NCBI RefSeq assembly: GCF_029852145.1
Contig: NC_079975.1
Location: 682,001 to 746,000, forward strand
Length of the DNA stretch: 64,000 bases
Direction: 5' to 3'
From: Microplitis mediator
Lineage: Eukaryota > Arthropoda > Insecta > Hymenoptera > Braconidae
Within the stretch, counting starts at the first letter, position 1. Each line of letters begins with the position of its first letter. Under the pieces are notes generated by a model. The model was given only the letters and a program-made list of their open reading frames with translations. It was not told the DNA's origin and did no database searches. The position numbers were made by a program, and so were the translations under genes. This document shows positions 24,701-37,917 of this stretch, one piece after another.

Positions 24701-27119
24701 AAAGTTTCAACTTTTTGAATAAAATTATCGAATTTAACTTATTTTTTTTTTTTATTTAAACATCATGTATTTTTATTGAAACTCGTCAGAGATTTATCGA
24801 TACAAATTTAAATAAAAAATCTTATTCCCAAAAAAAAAGTTTTTAAAATTTTCTACGCACATCTCGAAACTTGAAATATTTTTTATCATATTCATTTTCA
24901 CCGGAAAAAATCTTTTATATATTTATTTACCATAATATTTATGAAATGTAAAATAAAATTGACAATAGCAATGCAAGTTTTTGAAACGGTTCAAATTTTT
25001 CAACGACAATGTTCACAAGTGTTACAGCCGATTGAACCTCTAGGGCCAATTCCCCAGAGTCTCAAGTCTCTTTTCTCAAAATATACAACCAGCAGTAAAA
25101 AGAATATGCAGCAAACATATATTTGTACCTAATACACCGAAAATTGCAAGAGCTGTTCTGTAGCTGTTAGAAATGTCATTATTATCCAGGATTGTTTCTT
25201 CGGCGACGGAAATCCGCCCCGAGCAAGTCTGTGAACTCACAGAATACAGACAATTCCCCAGGGACTCAATCATCTGTGCTTTCCTTAGAAATGAGAACTC
25301 ACAAAAACTTTAAAGATTTCTTCAGCTGGTTTTGGACGTCAGTACATTAATCACAATATTCCAAAAAAAAAAAAAGTACATGGACATATTTAAAAAGTTT
25401 TTTTACAATAAATAGTGGTGTGATATTGAATGGGTAGATATGATATTATGTGTACGTCCCATTTAACGATAATCGAACAGTATAATGAAAAGGCCACATT
25501 CTGACCGCAGATTTGCGCCCAAAAAGTGTACCAACGCATACAAGCGTATCGATAATAAATCTGTGGAGCATTTAACGCTCTCGTCTGCCAGTTTTATAAT
25601 AATGCCATGTATTTTATGTATTTTCTCCATTACAATACATACTTCTCTCCGTAAAGTCTCCACTCGTACACATACGCGCGGGAGAATGAATGGTTTCACG
25701 GGCCACCGAGCAGACTCAAAGAGACGCGTTGCGTTGACACGCCAGTCAAAATATTGGGGGAGTCACGTGTGATTTCTCTCCTATTATCGTGTTTAGTATT
25801 TTTTTTTTCACAGCAAATGTCGACCTGACGATAAATATGTTGGATATAAACTTGGAATTCCAAGTGGTGATTTTTGATTGCTTTCCAAAAATTTATTGGT
25901 TCAAAAAACCGTTAGAGGTTCGGCTGCGCCAGTTATAAATAACGTGGACTGGTATGTACTGGCGCTGTTTGAATCATAATAAAATTTATATGACAACTTT
26001 CGACTCCAGTAACCCAAAATGAATAAAATCCAATTGAAACTGAAGAGTTTTATGAATAGAAGTTTGTAAGAGAATGGAAACTCTTAGACACGCATGAAAA
26101 AACAAACGTTATTTTTTTCATGTTCTGAAGGAGAAGTTGACATAGGGAGTAATGGAAATGGCGAATTGGAACCGGTTGATGATAATCCGCAACCTAGATT
26201 TGAAAACGCTGTTTGTTTGGTTTTATCAGTGGGGAGATTAAAAAAAAAAAGAAATGAGAAAAAACGGCGGAGGAAATGAGATAACTTAATTTCGCGGAAA
26301 GTGAAGAATCGTGTAGTGGTAATAGACGATTTTCTCGGGTTTGCTGTATACAGTAAGTAGATGCGGCTTTTTGTAACGGGATGATCGCCGTGGCGGTTTG
26401 CTTCCGATCGAGTGGTTGTTTGTATTTACGACTCGGACGATAAGCTCCGGATGAGATCAAAGTGAAGCCAACGTGACAGTTTTAAACGATTGGGTGAAAA
26501 AAAAGAAAAAATCGTTTGAGCGTAGGTTTGTGTTATTATTTGAGGGGAACTTTCTCAGAAGCCAAAAATTATGAAAGAATAACTAGCTAGTTGTGGAGAA
26601 AAAGAAAAGAAAGTTGAGATGAAACGTTTAGCACAAAAGTTCTCCGCCCTTTTTTTGCTACGGCATAAATCTGAGGCATTTCTCCTGCACGCGGGCTCGA
26701 GGGTCTAGACGCATGTTGTCAAAGTATAAAATAAGTTAGTTTATTGAGAATAGATTATTTTGGGCGGCTTTCAACCCTTTTTCACAATTTAGGTAGTTTT
26801 GCCCACAATATTACTACACCTTAAATATATACATATATTTTACAGGGATTGTACTTTTACGAGATTTAACCGTGTAACTAAGTCCAGAACGCCTGCTGTG
26901 AGAGAGTTTTTATTTATGATCCGACAGTAGTGACAATTGTGGGTGACCGCATGTTGCAGGAAAATGGTCGTAAATTTAAAAAAGAAATGTCACATTTGCC
27001 TACAGATTATTTTTAAATTATTTTCTAATAATTAACCACATTTTTTTTTTTTCGTTTCAAATAATCTCTATATTATTATATTTTTTTTTTTAAATTGAAA
27101 TATTTTTAAATACATTTTC
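21771..27119. other. Gene-free stretch with a GC-richer patch at 23050-23270
   Basis: Mostly AT-rich DNA with TA microsatellites (for example near 22975-23015) and a (GA)n run at 23713-23732. The patch at 23050-23270 is GC-richer. On the minus strand it is preceded by TTTTATTTTTTTCAG, an acceptor-like site at about 23272, so it could be a spliced untranslated exon. Its open frames are short and unrecognised. I find no supported coding gene. Confidence 0.4.
23713..23732. repeat. (GA)n microsatellite
   Basis: Uninterrupted AG/GA dinucleotides in a gene-free stretch. Confidence 0.9.
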
Positions 27120-27365
27120 TACACAGAAAAAAATGATTTCTTGGCACAAGAATTTTTTACTCGCCCCAAGAAAATTTTTCTCAGCCCAAGAAATTTTTTG
27201 CATTATGAATTGAAAGCAGAAATTTTCTTAAAACGAGAATGAATTTTCTCAGAGCAAGAAAAAAATTTTTGAGTCAATAAATTTTTTCTCGTCCCAAGAA
27301 AATTTTTGTGTTCAATTTATAATACAAAAAAATTCTTGCGCCCAGAAATTCTTTTTTTCTGTGTA
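27120..27365. mobile_element. MITE family B, copy 1 (TACACAGAAAAAAA tips)
   Basis: The element starts TACACAGAAAAAAATGATT and ends AATTCTTTTTTTCTGTGTA. Its interior alternates TTCTTGGC, CCAAGAAAATTTTT and AAATTTTTCTTG words in both orientations. Outer TA fits a TA target duplication. It is about 246 bp and non-coding. A related copy lies at 35449-35688. Confidence 0.85.
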
Positions 27366-29767
27366 CTAATAGAAATTATATTTTTTTTTTTTTTTTCATT
27401 ACAAGAACCGTTGTCTATCTTTAGTAACTTAACAAACTCTTGATGAAAGTTAATGGCAGAAAAGCGTTTGCTCAAACAATATTCAAAAATATTGACAGCA
27501 ATAATTTATTGCCGGATAAAAACCAAAAATATGTTCGGTACCCTTTCAAAAGTTCTCGAAATACGACTTGTAAAGCAAAGAGGTCTCATTCGTGTACACC
27601 AGAGAATAAGTGCAGAGTAAAAATCATATTGTCGTCGATTTTACGGTGGACTTGGGTGGACCTTAACCGTGGACAGGATTACCGCTAATCCGAAGAGTCT
27701 ACGAAAACTCTGCTGAGCGCACCGCCTACGAACTTTTCGGCTATATATACCCATCTCTGTAACTTACTTTGTCCGTTCCGCTTTTGTGACGATGAATCCA
27801 TTTAAATTCGGATTAGGACCCGTTGGCTCGTTGTCGTAGTTGTTGTGTCCACTGAGTTATCCTTCTTCATTTCTTTGATATCTCTATCTTCCTCAAACGC
27901 TCTCAACTCGGGCCTCCAGATCCTCGCCCAAAAGGCCCAAAGATGCGTCCACCTCAGTCCAGCCTCACTTCTTTTTTTTTTTTATTTCTCTCTTTATTAT
28001 TTTTTCGCGCCAATTTGCTCTTCTGAACCTTCACTCCATGGGATTAGACATCTGTACCGTAAATTCGGATTTGTCTAACCAGCTTACCAGTTACAAAAAC
28101 TTTCGATAAGATCAATTAAAACTCAAAAGTGATCTAATTTCCTTGTGCATATGAGCGAATACAGTTTTCCAAAATATTTCGTTTAAATAAATCATTTTAC
28201 CCACTAACAAAATGGAGATATGTTGGGCGTGGTTGACCCTTCCCAAAAGTTTAGGTTGACGAAAGTGCGTTTTTATGGAAAGCATATCTAATAGAATTAT
28301 CCTAATACTTATAAATACATCAACCATCAAGTACGAACCCTTACATTTCAGACAATGTCGTTCGAACGCAGAGGCCTCTTGTTCCTCGAGAAAACTAACT
28401 TTCGCAATTTTACTGCCAGCTTTCATGTTCCTTCGCCATTTTTCATTTTAATCCCTTTATTATATTAAAACAATAACTATACTGACATATTTATCTATTC
28501 ATATTGATAATCCGCTAATTTATTATCGTATTAAACCCCAAAATGCTTGAAATACATTTATAAAACATTTGGACATCTCTAGAAACTCCCATTACTCTAG
28601 TCCGTATTGTACATTTAACTTAAAAGTCATTATATTTTTGATCCTTACATTCAACAGACACTACGTAGCTCTGAGTTGTCTCTTCTAAGACGTTCGCGAA
28701 GTATCATAAAAGGTGAAAGAACGTGACTCTCAGTAATTCAGCCGGTTATTTATGACGTCGCCCAAAAAGACACCTCAGCCTATATCTTTTTGGATATGGG
28801 GTTCAAAAGTCTTTGACCAGACGATTGTTGGCTTATCAACTTGTGGGAGGGTTACATGTGTGTAGATTTTCGGGCTGAGATTTAAAAACGTACGGAATGC
28901 TATAGATTTCAAAAGTGTGAATGACACGCGTTATTAGTTATATATATTTACTGTATTGTTATGTTAGATTGAGTATATATGGCGGTGATTTTATTGTAAG
29001 ATCATCGATCGACACGAGATCGTGTAACAGTAAAATGACCCGTGTATATAATATTGATATAGATTATTCTCCAGGTCTGATCGTGAATCGAGGCTATTGT
29101 GATTCACGCTTTAGATACGCATTTCAAATTCATTAGAGTCACTTTTAGATACAAAACTCTTAGTCCCCTGTAGAGACATTCAATGTGAACCCGATCACCA
29201 TTCAATAACGACTAATTTACTCCAATGATATCACAATTGATCACACCCATATAAATATATATTATTTATCTCACTACTATTATTCAAAGCTATTCATATA
29301 TATTTTAAATTCCGATTCATTGTCCCGTTCCTCTTGCATCAATGTTGCAAAACACGTTTTCCCAAACGCTTTATTTGTTAGCACACATGCCCGAATTATA
29401 TCTCCGGCTAAACGTTTTCCGTTCAAAATATTCAATTTTACTCAATGTTGGTAATATATATTAGTTAACAACAAATTTGTATAACCCGGGACACACTGTG
29501 ATATTAATATCAGAGGATCGATCACAATCAGCCTGCTCTAGTCGATCGATCAATCATAACTGACACGTTTGTTTACAAGAAAACACGTAGACAAACTAAA
29601 CAGCGTCTACAAAGATCAATCTAAAAATGTGTACACATTGGATAAACATACCTGCTGACGGGCCGAAGCTCATCCATCTACTTTTTCGAGTCACACCCTG
29701 AGCTATTTGCTTTGGCACCCATAAAATTAATCAGCAAATTTCATATAATAATTTTACGTAAAACGTA
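27366..29767. other. Gene-free stretch; one notable minus-strand donor-like site
   Basis: AT-rich with moderately GC-rich parts at about 27570-28080. At 29652 the minus strand reads CCCGTCAGCAG|GTATGT, a very good splice donor preceded by a nine-codon frame starting at 29677. It is a possible alternative upstream exon of the knirps-family gene, but nothing links them directly. No coding gene is supported. Confidence 0.4.
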
Positions 29768-30519
29768 TAGGGGAGACCGGGGCAAGACGGCCCACCTGGG
29801 GCAAGAAGGCCCACCTGATATTTTGATCGAAAAAAAAATTTTAATCGAAAAAAAAATTAATATAAATCCGATACATTGGGGCAATTTTAGCGCTACGCAT
29901 GACACCTGGGGCAAAATGGACCAGCCGAAAATTCTGAAAAAATAATTTTTTCATATTTTCTGGCTAATTCTCTTTCTCTGGGGCAAATTTAGTCATATAA
30001 AATACTCAAAAATAAAAATTTTTTTTTAGTTGATTAATATTGGAAATAAAATAAAATTATTAATAGTCTAAAAAATTAAAAAAGACGTTTTGTGGGTTAA
30101 ATGTAATGACAAAAAAGAAATATAGAATTGCTTTTTTTTGGCGTTAATTTTAAATTCACATTCAACTTTATTGCAAAAACTGTGAAAAAATAATTACAAT
30201 CAATTTTTTTTTTTTAGTAAAAGTAGGGAAACGATTTATTTCACCTTAAAAAATTTTTTTTAGTAACATAAAAGTGAAAATAGTTTTCAAGATTAAGAAA
30301 TACGTTCTTAACGATCAAAACGGTTTAAAAAAAAAAAAATTATTATTTTTTGGAAGTGGGCCGCCTTGCCCCGAAAAAAAAAAAAATTTTTTTTTAGAGT
30401 TTTGGCAAAATGTCCAGAAATTTGTTCAAAATAGGACAAAAGTAAAATGATCTGATGGTTGAAAGCCACAAAAAGTGATAATCTGCTTAGGGGGGGCCGC
30501 TCTGCCCCACCCTCCCCTA
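29768..30519. mobile_element. TAGGGGAG-family TIR element, copy 1 (ends of two types)
   Basis: The left end reads TAGGGGAGACCGGGGCAAGA and then CGGCCCACC. The reverse complement of the right end reads TAGGGGAGGGTGGGGCAGAG and then CGGCCCC. GGGGCAAG...GGCCC words recur inside, near 29800, 29908 and (inverted) 30358-30373. No transposase frame is present. The two ends match different subfamilies: the left like 56491-57339, the right like 47174-47879. This suggests a recombinant copy. Confidence 0.8.
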
Positions 30520-31751
30520 GAAATAAGAAAAAACGAATTTCCAGTTAAATAGCTATCCAGAATTAATCAAGATGTTATCGTGACTAATATTATCTTTATC
30601 ACACCTCGAGATACCGAGATGCCTTCAACTCTTTATCAAGAATACTTGGAGTGGCTGCTGGTGGTATCGTTCAATAGATCGGGAATGTTTTCCAAGTAGC
30701 TCGCAGCCCCAAGGTAAGTTGGGTTTACGGGCGTCACGTATAAACTGAGTACACTTGGACGTATGTGTATGTAGAAACATATGAAGTTGAGCATAAGCAT
30801 CAGCTGAGAAGCCAAGAAGTTTACCGGAGGCAACTCGGTCTGCCCGAGAACATCACACAAGCTGGCTACTGTTGCAGGCACGAGGCTAGTTAAGATAGCG
30901 ATCCACGGGACGTGAACAATGCCGTAAAGAAGCCGGTTGCTCTTGGTGAATCGGGCGTTATGGCGAAAACGTGAACGATTAGCGTTGGGATCTTCTCTGT
31001 CTCAAGGCTCTAAGAGAGTTCCGAGCAGAGTGTAAAAGACATCCGCTCAAGGATCTATCTCGACATTTCTTCAGAGCTTAACCCAACATACAACATATAC
31101 ATACTTGTATACTTGTACGCTTATCCTTATCCTTGTATATATATTTATTTATGTATAGGGTTTATTTGATCATCTCCAGTTCGTTATGTAGAACACGGAC
31201 ACCGCGGATGTTAGCCGATGTAATTGCTAAATTGCGATTGATCCTCATAACGTTGGTCCTTATGTTCCTCCCTGTGTGGTCCTATCCGGCTGATTACCAC
31301 CAGACGAACCTTATTATTATAAATTTTATTTTTTAGTACCGAGACATTTACACGCGTCGCTGTCTCTCGTTAAAGGAGTTACATGATCATTTATTATCAA
31401 TTTGTCCGGATAAAAGATACGTCAGTCAATCAGCTGGTTACCGGTTATCAGTTCATTAGGAGGTTTATTCCGGGACTGACACAAGTCTTGAGATATTTAC
31501 AGTCTTCCGTGTCAATTTTTATCTTCGAGTCATTTTTCTATGGAAAAATTTTCCATGGGAGTTGAAACTCTCAGTGATGGTGAAAAAAAAAAAAAAGAAA
31601 AAAGACTCGTCTCAAGAGCGTAGAAGATGGAACAATCGGTCGTCAAGCAGCCGTCAAAACATCCCTGAGAATCCATAGCGAATGAGTGTGCAGAGCATTC
31701 ATGACATGAAACGAAAAAAAAGTGTCTCGATTAAACGCTGTAGGTCTACAC

Positions 31752-31758
<7 letters not shown>

Positions 31759-31793
<35 letters not shown>
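31759..31793. repeat. (AT)n microsatellite
   Basis: About 17 uninterrupted AT dinucleotides. Confidence 0.95.
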
Positions 31794-31797
<4 letters not shown>

Positions 31798-34700
31798 TAT
31801 AATACAGCCGATGTCTACTCAGTAAGCGGAGCGTCGGTTCCACTTATTCTGCGCTCACGGAACAATGTGTGACCGCAAACAAACGAGCAGAAGCGATAGG
31901 GGGCGCCAATGGTTATTCAAGACCAGACAGACTGTCATTTGTCACGTCTTTCACGGGCTCTAATGATACGCACTGCTTTTGGCCGTCTTCTTATACCAAC
32001 CTGACACCTGGTACTCTTTATTATTCCCACTCTGATATTTTTTATACACACATACATTTATACCTCGCATCTCGCATCACCCTCTTGCGTTTTTGATTCT
32101 TTTAGATGTCATGCCAAAGCAAGTTTTAAACTGACGGTTGAATTCGATTTATTAGGATTAAAAGCCCTAAAAAACTGACTTCTATCCGCTAGCGATCCAG
32201 CGCTCATTCCAATCCAAACGACCGCGTCTCCAACTAATTAGCGCGCGAAAATTTAAAAATTCCAGAACTACCATTGGCGTTTTGGAAAGCGTGAAAAGGG
32301 ACCGGCAACAGTGACCGGCTTGAACCAGCACAGCAGCAATTCGAGATGTAGAAACGTCATCACCACTGACATCTCCAATTCCATTAACATCAACTACCGT
32401 GCGATGATTTAAACTTATTGGATGTCTTTCTGGAGTTGATCTCGGAGCCTCGGCAGCGGCTTGAGCTCTTGGTCTCGGACTTGAGTTTTAAAAGGTTATT
32501 TTTAAAAAATACTACCGAGATGAAGATGAAAAAGCAAAGGCCAAAGAAGACACCGCGTATTGCGGTTGCTCCCAGCTACTTGAGAGAGCAATAGCACACA
32601 CATAGACACACACCAACAGCAAATAACAAAGCGCTTTCGTTGTATAATATTGTGGAGCTCTCTTTCTTTTATTCTCCCAACCACCCGGTTTGTGATATGC
32701 TTTAGCTCCCACTGCAGCATCCTTAGAGCCCTCGGTCCTTCTCGAGGACTGTGTGCCACCCACCTGGTGAGAGACCACGAACTCCAACGTGCGCTACTCT
32801 CTTTGCGGCACGTTGTTGCAACCTACGTTTCATTCTATATGCAACCGGGACGAAGACATTTGCCTGTTGGCTGCTTCCTCTTTTTATTATTTTTATTTTC
32901 ATTCTTATTCTTGTTATATTCTCTCTTATTATTATTTTCCTATGTCACGTTTCTTTTGTCATGGGCTACCACACATCCACCTGACTCTCCTCTGATGCTC
33001 CTCTTAAAAACATATCAACCATCTCCTCTTCTCAGTCCTCATCCGCTCCCAGCCTAGACCGATCCAGACTCCTCGATGATGCCCGACTTGAAAAATATCC
33101 GGCCTAGCGGTCTACTGGAAACGATAAAATAAAAAAAATTGAATAAATTATCGGAATAACTTAATGCGGTAATAAAAACAGAAGTTATGGTTATTTTAAA
33201 AAAGTTATTGGCCCGCCCATACGCTGATGCATTCTGCATCCAAGTACGCCGTAGCTCCGAGGACGTCGTGACCTCGTGCAGATAAATCAAGAGATATTAA
33301 GAATCATGCTTGCCTTTTTTTTCATATCCTTTTTATTCACATACATATATATCTGGCTTTCAGGTCTTTGTGTTCATAACCAGTCCAAGGTTATTAAGTT
33401 GAGGTTAAATTGATCCTCGGTGCCCAAAGTAGCCTAGATTATTTATTTTTTTCTATCGGCGCCTAAAACACAGTCGCCCCAAATCCTAAAATTCCCCATG
33501 CATTATTTATGTCTATTAATAACCAAACACCGATGAGAAATGTGTACCGATCTTCTCGGGATTAAGCCGGAATGACGCCAGGATTAATGAGTGCATCTCA
33601 ATCAGACTATTTTTCCACGTCGCGGTCTAATGCGCTAACACCGGGGGGTGTGAGAGGGCTATATTACCTGATCAATCAAAACCAGCAAGCGGCTCGCAGT
33701 CCCTTTAACATTTTTCCACTCCGAGGATCACTCTCATTTAAAACTTGCCCTTTAAGATTTTACTTTTTTTTCTTACCCCATACCTATCCCAGTTAACCAG
33801 CTAATAATCCGCATTATTTGGAAGCCAACCGTCAAATACTTAATAATCACGTGCGATATTAATAATTATTCCATCAATCACTCTAAACACTGCGTAAATT
33901 ATTTTAATCAGTATTTTCGGTAAACGATCAGATGAATCGACGTTGCCTCGCTGATGATTCTCCTGTCGGTGATCAATCATCCATTGTGATCGGTGATTCA
34001 ATGCAAGATGTTTGTAAGAGTGCTTAAGACTTTGATATGCATTTTGTATTTTATTTTATTTTATTTGAGTTTATTATTTGAATTTAAAGTCAAATGCAGC
34101 TTTATCCAGTTTGTAACGGATGCTACTGATACTTTTTTGTAGCGTTGGTTTATTTTGAGGATCGTAGGGTGGAATCTACCTGCGGACACCACCACGCCCA
34201 CGGAAATCTTGTGTATACATAAAAAATAAAAAATGTCGATTTTGTTTAGGCCTCGTGTGAAAATCGCCGTCTGTGTTATATAAGCCATAAGTCAAAACTG
34301 TGTTTTCTTTATGCTCCTATTTGATTTCTAGATCTACTTTTTTTAAGAATTAGACTACTTTTTTTTTTTTATTTATACAACTTTTTTACTGTAATCCTCG
34401 GGATAAATATATATGAAATAATAAATTTCCTGTCATAAATTTTGTTGGCTATTCCGAAGCTTTATTTGTAAACAGAATAGATTTTAATTTCGATTCTTCG
34501 GAAATGATTTTTGTAAAAAATTGTGGCAATTAAAATAATTAGGCAGTTGCTAGTTTTGTTGATTAATTTTTATTTGTAGCATTAAAAACTATCAGGCTGA
34601 TCTATATGGCTTGTAAATAATTACAGGGTCTGAAAAAGATATATAAGTCGTAATATCCTCGGTTATATATATATAAGAACGAAATTAGAGTGGCTATATA

Positions 34701-35115
34701 AAGTTAAATGTGTGGATCTAATATGAGGTTGCGCGTTGGCGATGTTTTTCTATGAAGATTAGGCCATCAGAGCAACAGGAAGTTACATAAATATATATGT
34801 ACTATTCCATCGTCCGCAAATTATCTCCGATAAAAAATAACTCTGGGTCAATTTGGAGTCACCCTGTCTTTATTTTCATTTCCTAGATTTTTTTTTCTTT
34901 TTGCGGCCGATGTTGATGCTGATGTTAACATTGTCAAATGATATTGACAATTGATCCGATGACATTTGCAGGGGTCATAAATTTGCCTGAGCAGAATATC
35001 AGATTGGAATGCCGCTTAATAATTCGATTTACGGTCACGAGGACCTCAAGGACCCGAGTTATGCAGGTAGAAAGCTAGATTCTGGATGGTGTTCTCGAGA
35101 CTCGTGCTTGGATGT

Positions 35116-35175
35116 AGATGATGATGATGTTGATGATTATGATGATGATGAGGATGAGGACGAGGATCAGGATGA
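35116..35175. repeat. (GAT/GAG)n triplet repeat
   Basis: GATGATGAT with GAG, GTT and CAG variants. It produces acidic or His-rich chance frames on the two strands. Confidence 0.8.
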
Positions 35176-35448
35176 TGATCCTTATTCATCTCTACACATC
35201 GTACGCTCTGTAAGCACGATCCGTTTTCTCTCTGATTGATCTGATTAGTCTGGACCCGCAGTAACTCGACCGGCAAATAATCCGCCGGATCTCAATCAGC
35301 TTCTGAAAAAAATTATAAACATTTATATTAGATTCCTTTCATTTTTCGACGAAATCAATTAATTTTTTTTTTTTTGTTAATTATCAATTTAAATTAATAG
35401 CTTCGAAAAAAAAAATTACAAGTAGCAGATGGGAGGCAAAAGATTCCT

Positions 35449-35688
35449 TACACAGAAAAAAAGAATTTCTTGGCGCAAGAAATATTTTGTATTGTGAATT
35501 GAAGACAAAAATTTTTCTTGGCTCAAGAATTTTTTTCTCGCCTAAAAAATTTTTTTCTTGTTCCAAGAAAATTTTATCTTACCCCAAGAAAAGTTTTGTT
35601 TTCACTTTATAATACAAAAAATTTCTTGGGTCAAGTAAAAATTTTCTTAGAACAAGAAAAAATTTTTTGCGCCAAGGAATCCTTTTTT
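35449..35688. mobile_element. MITE family B, copy 2 (right end degraded)
   Basis: The left end TACACAGAAAAAAAGAATTT matches the family at 27120-27365, and the interior has the same TTCTTGGC/CCAAGAAAATTTT pattern. The right end reads GCGCCAAGGAATCCTTTTTT and lacks the terminal CTGTGTA, so it is degraded or truncated. Confidence 0.75.
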
Positions 35689-36963
35689 AAAAGATAAAAA
35701 TTATTTTTCTAATTTTTATCAGGGTTTCAATAGAAAAAAAAAAAATTGCAATAACTGAGTATTTGAATAAATTATAAATAAAATAATCTGGACGTGAGAA
35801 AAAATGATTATTTATGTTAAAAAAAAAACTATTTACGCAATAACAATAAAAAAGATATATTTCTAAGTATGCGCGAAATAAGTATTCGTACAATACTATC
35901 AGACGGCCATCAATCTAAAACATATAATAATGTCGCGGGTGTAGAGTGTGCGTTAAAGTGTTTTAAAACGTGTCACTCGTCAAATGGTTAGTCACAGACG
36001 ATTACACGTGCGTGACCAGGCATACGTCTTTTGTGCCTGCTGTACGGGCATTACCTTTGAAATTGCACCGTCTTGTGTTTTTTATCTCCTCCTTACCTCG
36101 TCCCGTCTCCGACAACCCGTTCATAGAACCAGAGCATGCTCAAGATTAACTAAAATGAAAAAAATAAAAAAAACAATGAGCTGGGAAAAAAATTAATAAT
36201 TTACTACAAAATTAAACAAAGGCCACAATAACCAACGAGAATATACACAATTATCCCGGAAATGACTCGTCAACAAATGAGTCGAAAAGAGTCTATCATA
36301 AAATACTTATGTATATTTAAATATGTAATATAAAATGGAGTCGTGACTTTTAGCACTTGTGTATTTATTGTCTAGTCAAAAGCGATGTGAGTGAGCTCTG
36401 GTCCCATTTGGTCCAGAGAATTATTATCTTGGCGCCAGGTTTTCAAGAACATCGTCTGCGTTAGACTAGGTCGTCAAGAAGAGACGGCCGTGACTTGTGA
36501 AAAAATAAAATAAAAATAATAGAGGAAATAGGGATTGCAGTCCGTCTTGTGATGCTGTGACAGCCCGACTACGACTACGAGAGAAAAGATTCCGACGAAT
36601 AAATAGTTAAGGAAGATCTCTAGTCGAGAGTTTAAATAAAATATCCGTATAAACTTCACCCAAGCAATTATTCGTTAATCGAAGAAAGAGCCTCGGGCTT
36701 TACCCTATTCTCCTACGCGTTCAGTTTTGATACAAAAGAAAATAGCTATTTCTAATAACGTACCGTACAGTACGTACTGAGTTTGTTTGTATATTGTCTG
36801 GATGCATGCTAATAAATGACCAGCCTACTTTACTCTTTATTGTCTTTCTCACGGGAATCACTTTTTTTTTTATAACATTTCCCACGTTGCCAATCGATTC
36901 CGGTAACTTTTCATGAGTAGGGAAATCGACTTTTATACATGAAGAATAAAAAATTAGTATTCC
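35689..36963. other. AT-rich non-coding DNA
   Basis: Short low-complexity frames only. No exon or RNA gene is recognised. Confidence 0.5.
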
Positions 36964-37917
36964 TACACTGTAAAAAAACACCGGGGTAAGTCTAAGCGGT
37001 GTAAGTGTTAAAATCGGCGGTGTTAAATTTCAATACCGAAAGCGGTGTAAAAAAAACGCCGCCGCAGGTGTAAATATTCTGTACCGGTGTTAAAAAAAAT
37101 TCTCCGGTGTTAAAATAACACCGCTGCCGGTGTAAATATTCTATACCGGTGTTAAAATAACGCCACCGCCGGTGTAGATATTCTGTACCGGTGTTAAAAA
37201 AAATTTTCCGGTGTTAAAATAACACCGCTGCCGGTGTAAATATTCTATACCGGTGTTAAAATAACGCCGCCGCCGGTGTAGATATTCTGTACCGGTGTTA
37301 AAAAAAATTCTTCGGTGTTAAAATAACACCGCTGCCGGTGTAAATATTCTATATCGGTGTAAAAAAACGCCGCCGCAGGTGTAAATATTCTATACCGGTG
37401 TTAAAAAAAATTATCCGGTGTAAAATAACGCCGCCGCCGGTGTAGACATTCTGTACCGGTGTTAAAAAAAATTCTCCGGTGTTAAAATAACACCACTGCC
37501 GGTGTAAATATTCTATATTAGTGTAAAAAAACGCGGCCGCAGGTGTAAATATTCTGTACCGGTGTTAAAAAAAAATCTCCGGTGTTAAAATAACACCGCT
37601 GCCGGTGTAAATATTCTAGACCGGTGTTAAAATAACGTTAAATGTTAAAATAACGTTTAATTTTCATAAAGAACTGACATTTTTTGTATTTTATAATCTT
37701 TAAAATTAATACTCCAAGCGGATGCAGTTTACCCTGCTTTTACACCGGCATTACTCCACTTTTACACCTGTTACCCCGCTTTTAGAACGGTTATCCCGAT
37801 TTAACACCGGTATTTTTAACACCGGTGAATTACTCCTCCTACACCGGTGTAATTTTATTTTAACACCGGGCAAAGTTGAAATGAGTCCATTTTTAACACC
37901 GCTCTTTTTACAGTGTA
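36964..37917. mobile_element. MITE family C, copy 1, with an amplified internal satellite (TACACTGTAAAAA tips)
   Basis: The ends are TACACTGTAAAAA and TTTTTACAGTGTA, with TA flanks. Inside the left tip lies GGGGTAAGTC...GCGGTGTA, and inside the right tip AACACCGCTC. The interior is built from ACACCGGTGTTAAAA words. It carries a regular tandem array at about 37074-37625 and a separate set of TTTTACACCGG words at 37738-37870. A shorter copy lies at 58403-58951 in the same orientation. There is no coding capacity. Confidence 0.9.
37074..37625. repeat. Tandem array of about 104-bp units inside MITE family C
   Basis: The word TTCTGTACCGG (or its TTCTATACCGG variant) recurs at about 37077, 37181, 37285, 37388, 37449 and 37552. 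The spacing is therefore 103-104 bp, with one partial unit of about 61 bp. Each unit is itself two halves of about 52 bp differing in ACACCGCTGCCGGTG versus ACGCCGCCGCCGGTG. The shorter copy at 58403 has much less of this array. Confidence 0.85.

Larger units (their letters stand above)
30520..35448. other. Gene-free stretch with several GC-richer patches
   Basis: GC-richer patches at about 30600-31060, 31800-32000, 32180-32480 and 32640-33060 alternate with AT-rich DNA. An (AT)n tract lies at 31759-31793 and GATGAT repeats at 35116-35175. The longest frame (32650-33057, plus) is Leu/Phe-rich and comes from a pyrimidine-rich tract; I do not recognise it. On the minus strand ATTTTTTTCAG near 35303 is acceptor-like. 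No gene is supported; promoters or enhancers are possible. Confidence 0.4.

Noticed and set aside
32650..33057. 135-codon plus-strand frame with a Leu/Phe-rich stretch resembling a membrane span
   Set aside because: The hydrophobic stretch comes from a pyrimidine-rich TTATTT/TTCTTA tract; overlapping frames are also open.
37074..37625. Regularly spaced repeats reminiscent of a CRISPR array
   Set aside because: Eukaryotic context, no unique spacers, and the array lies inside a TIR element.
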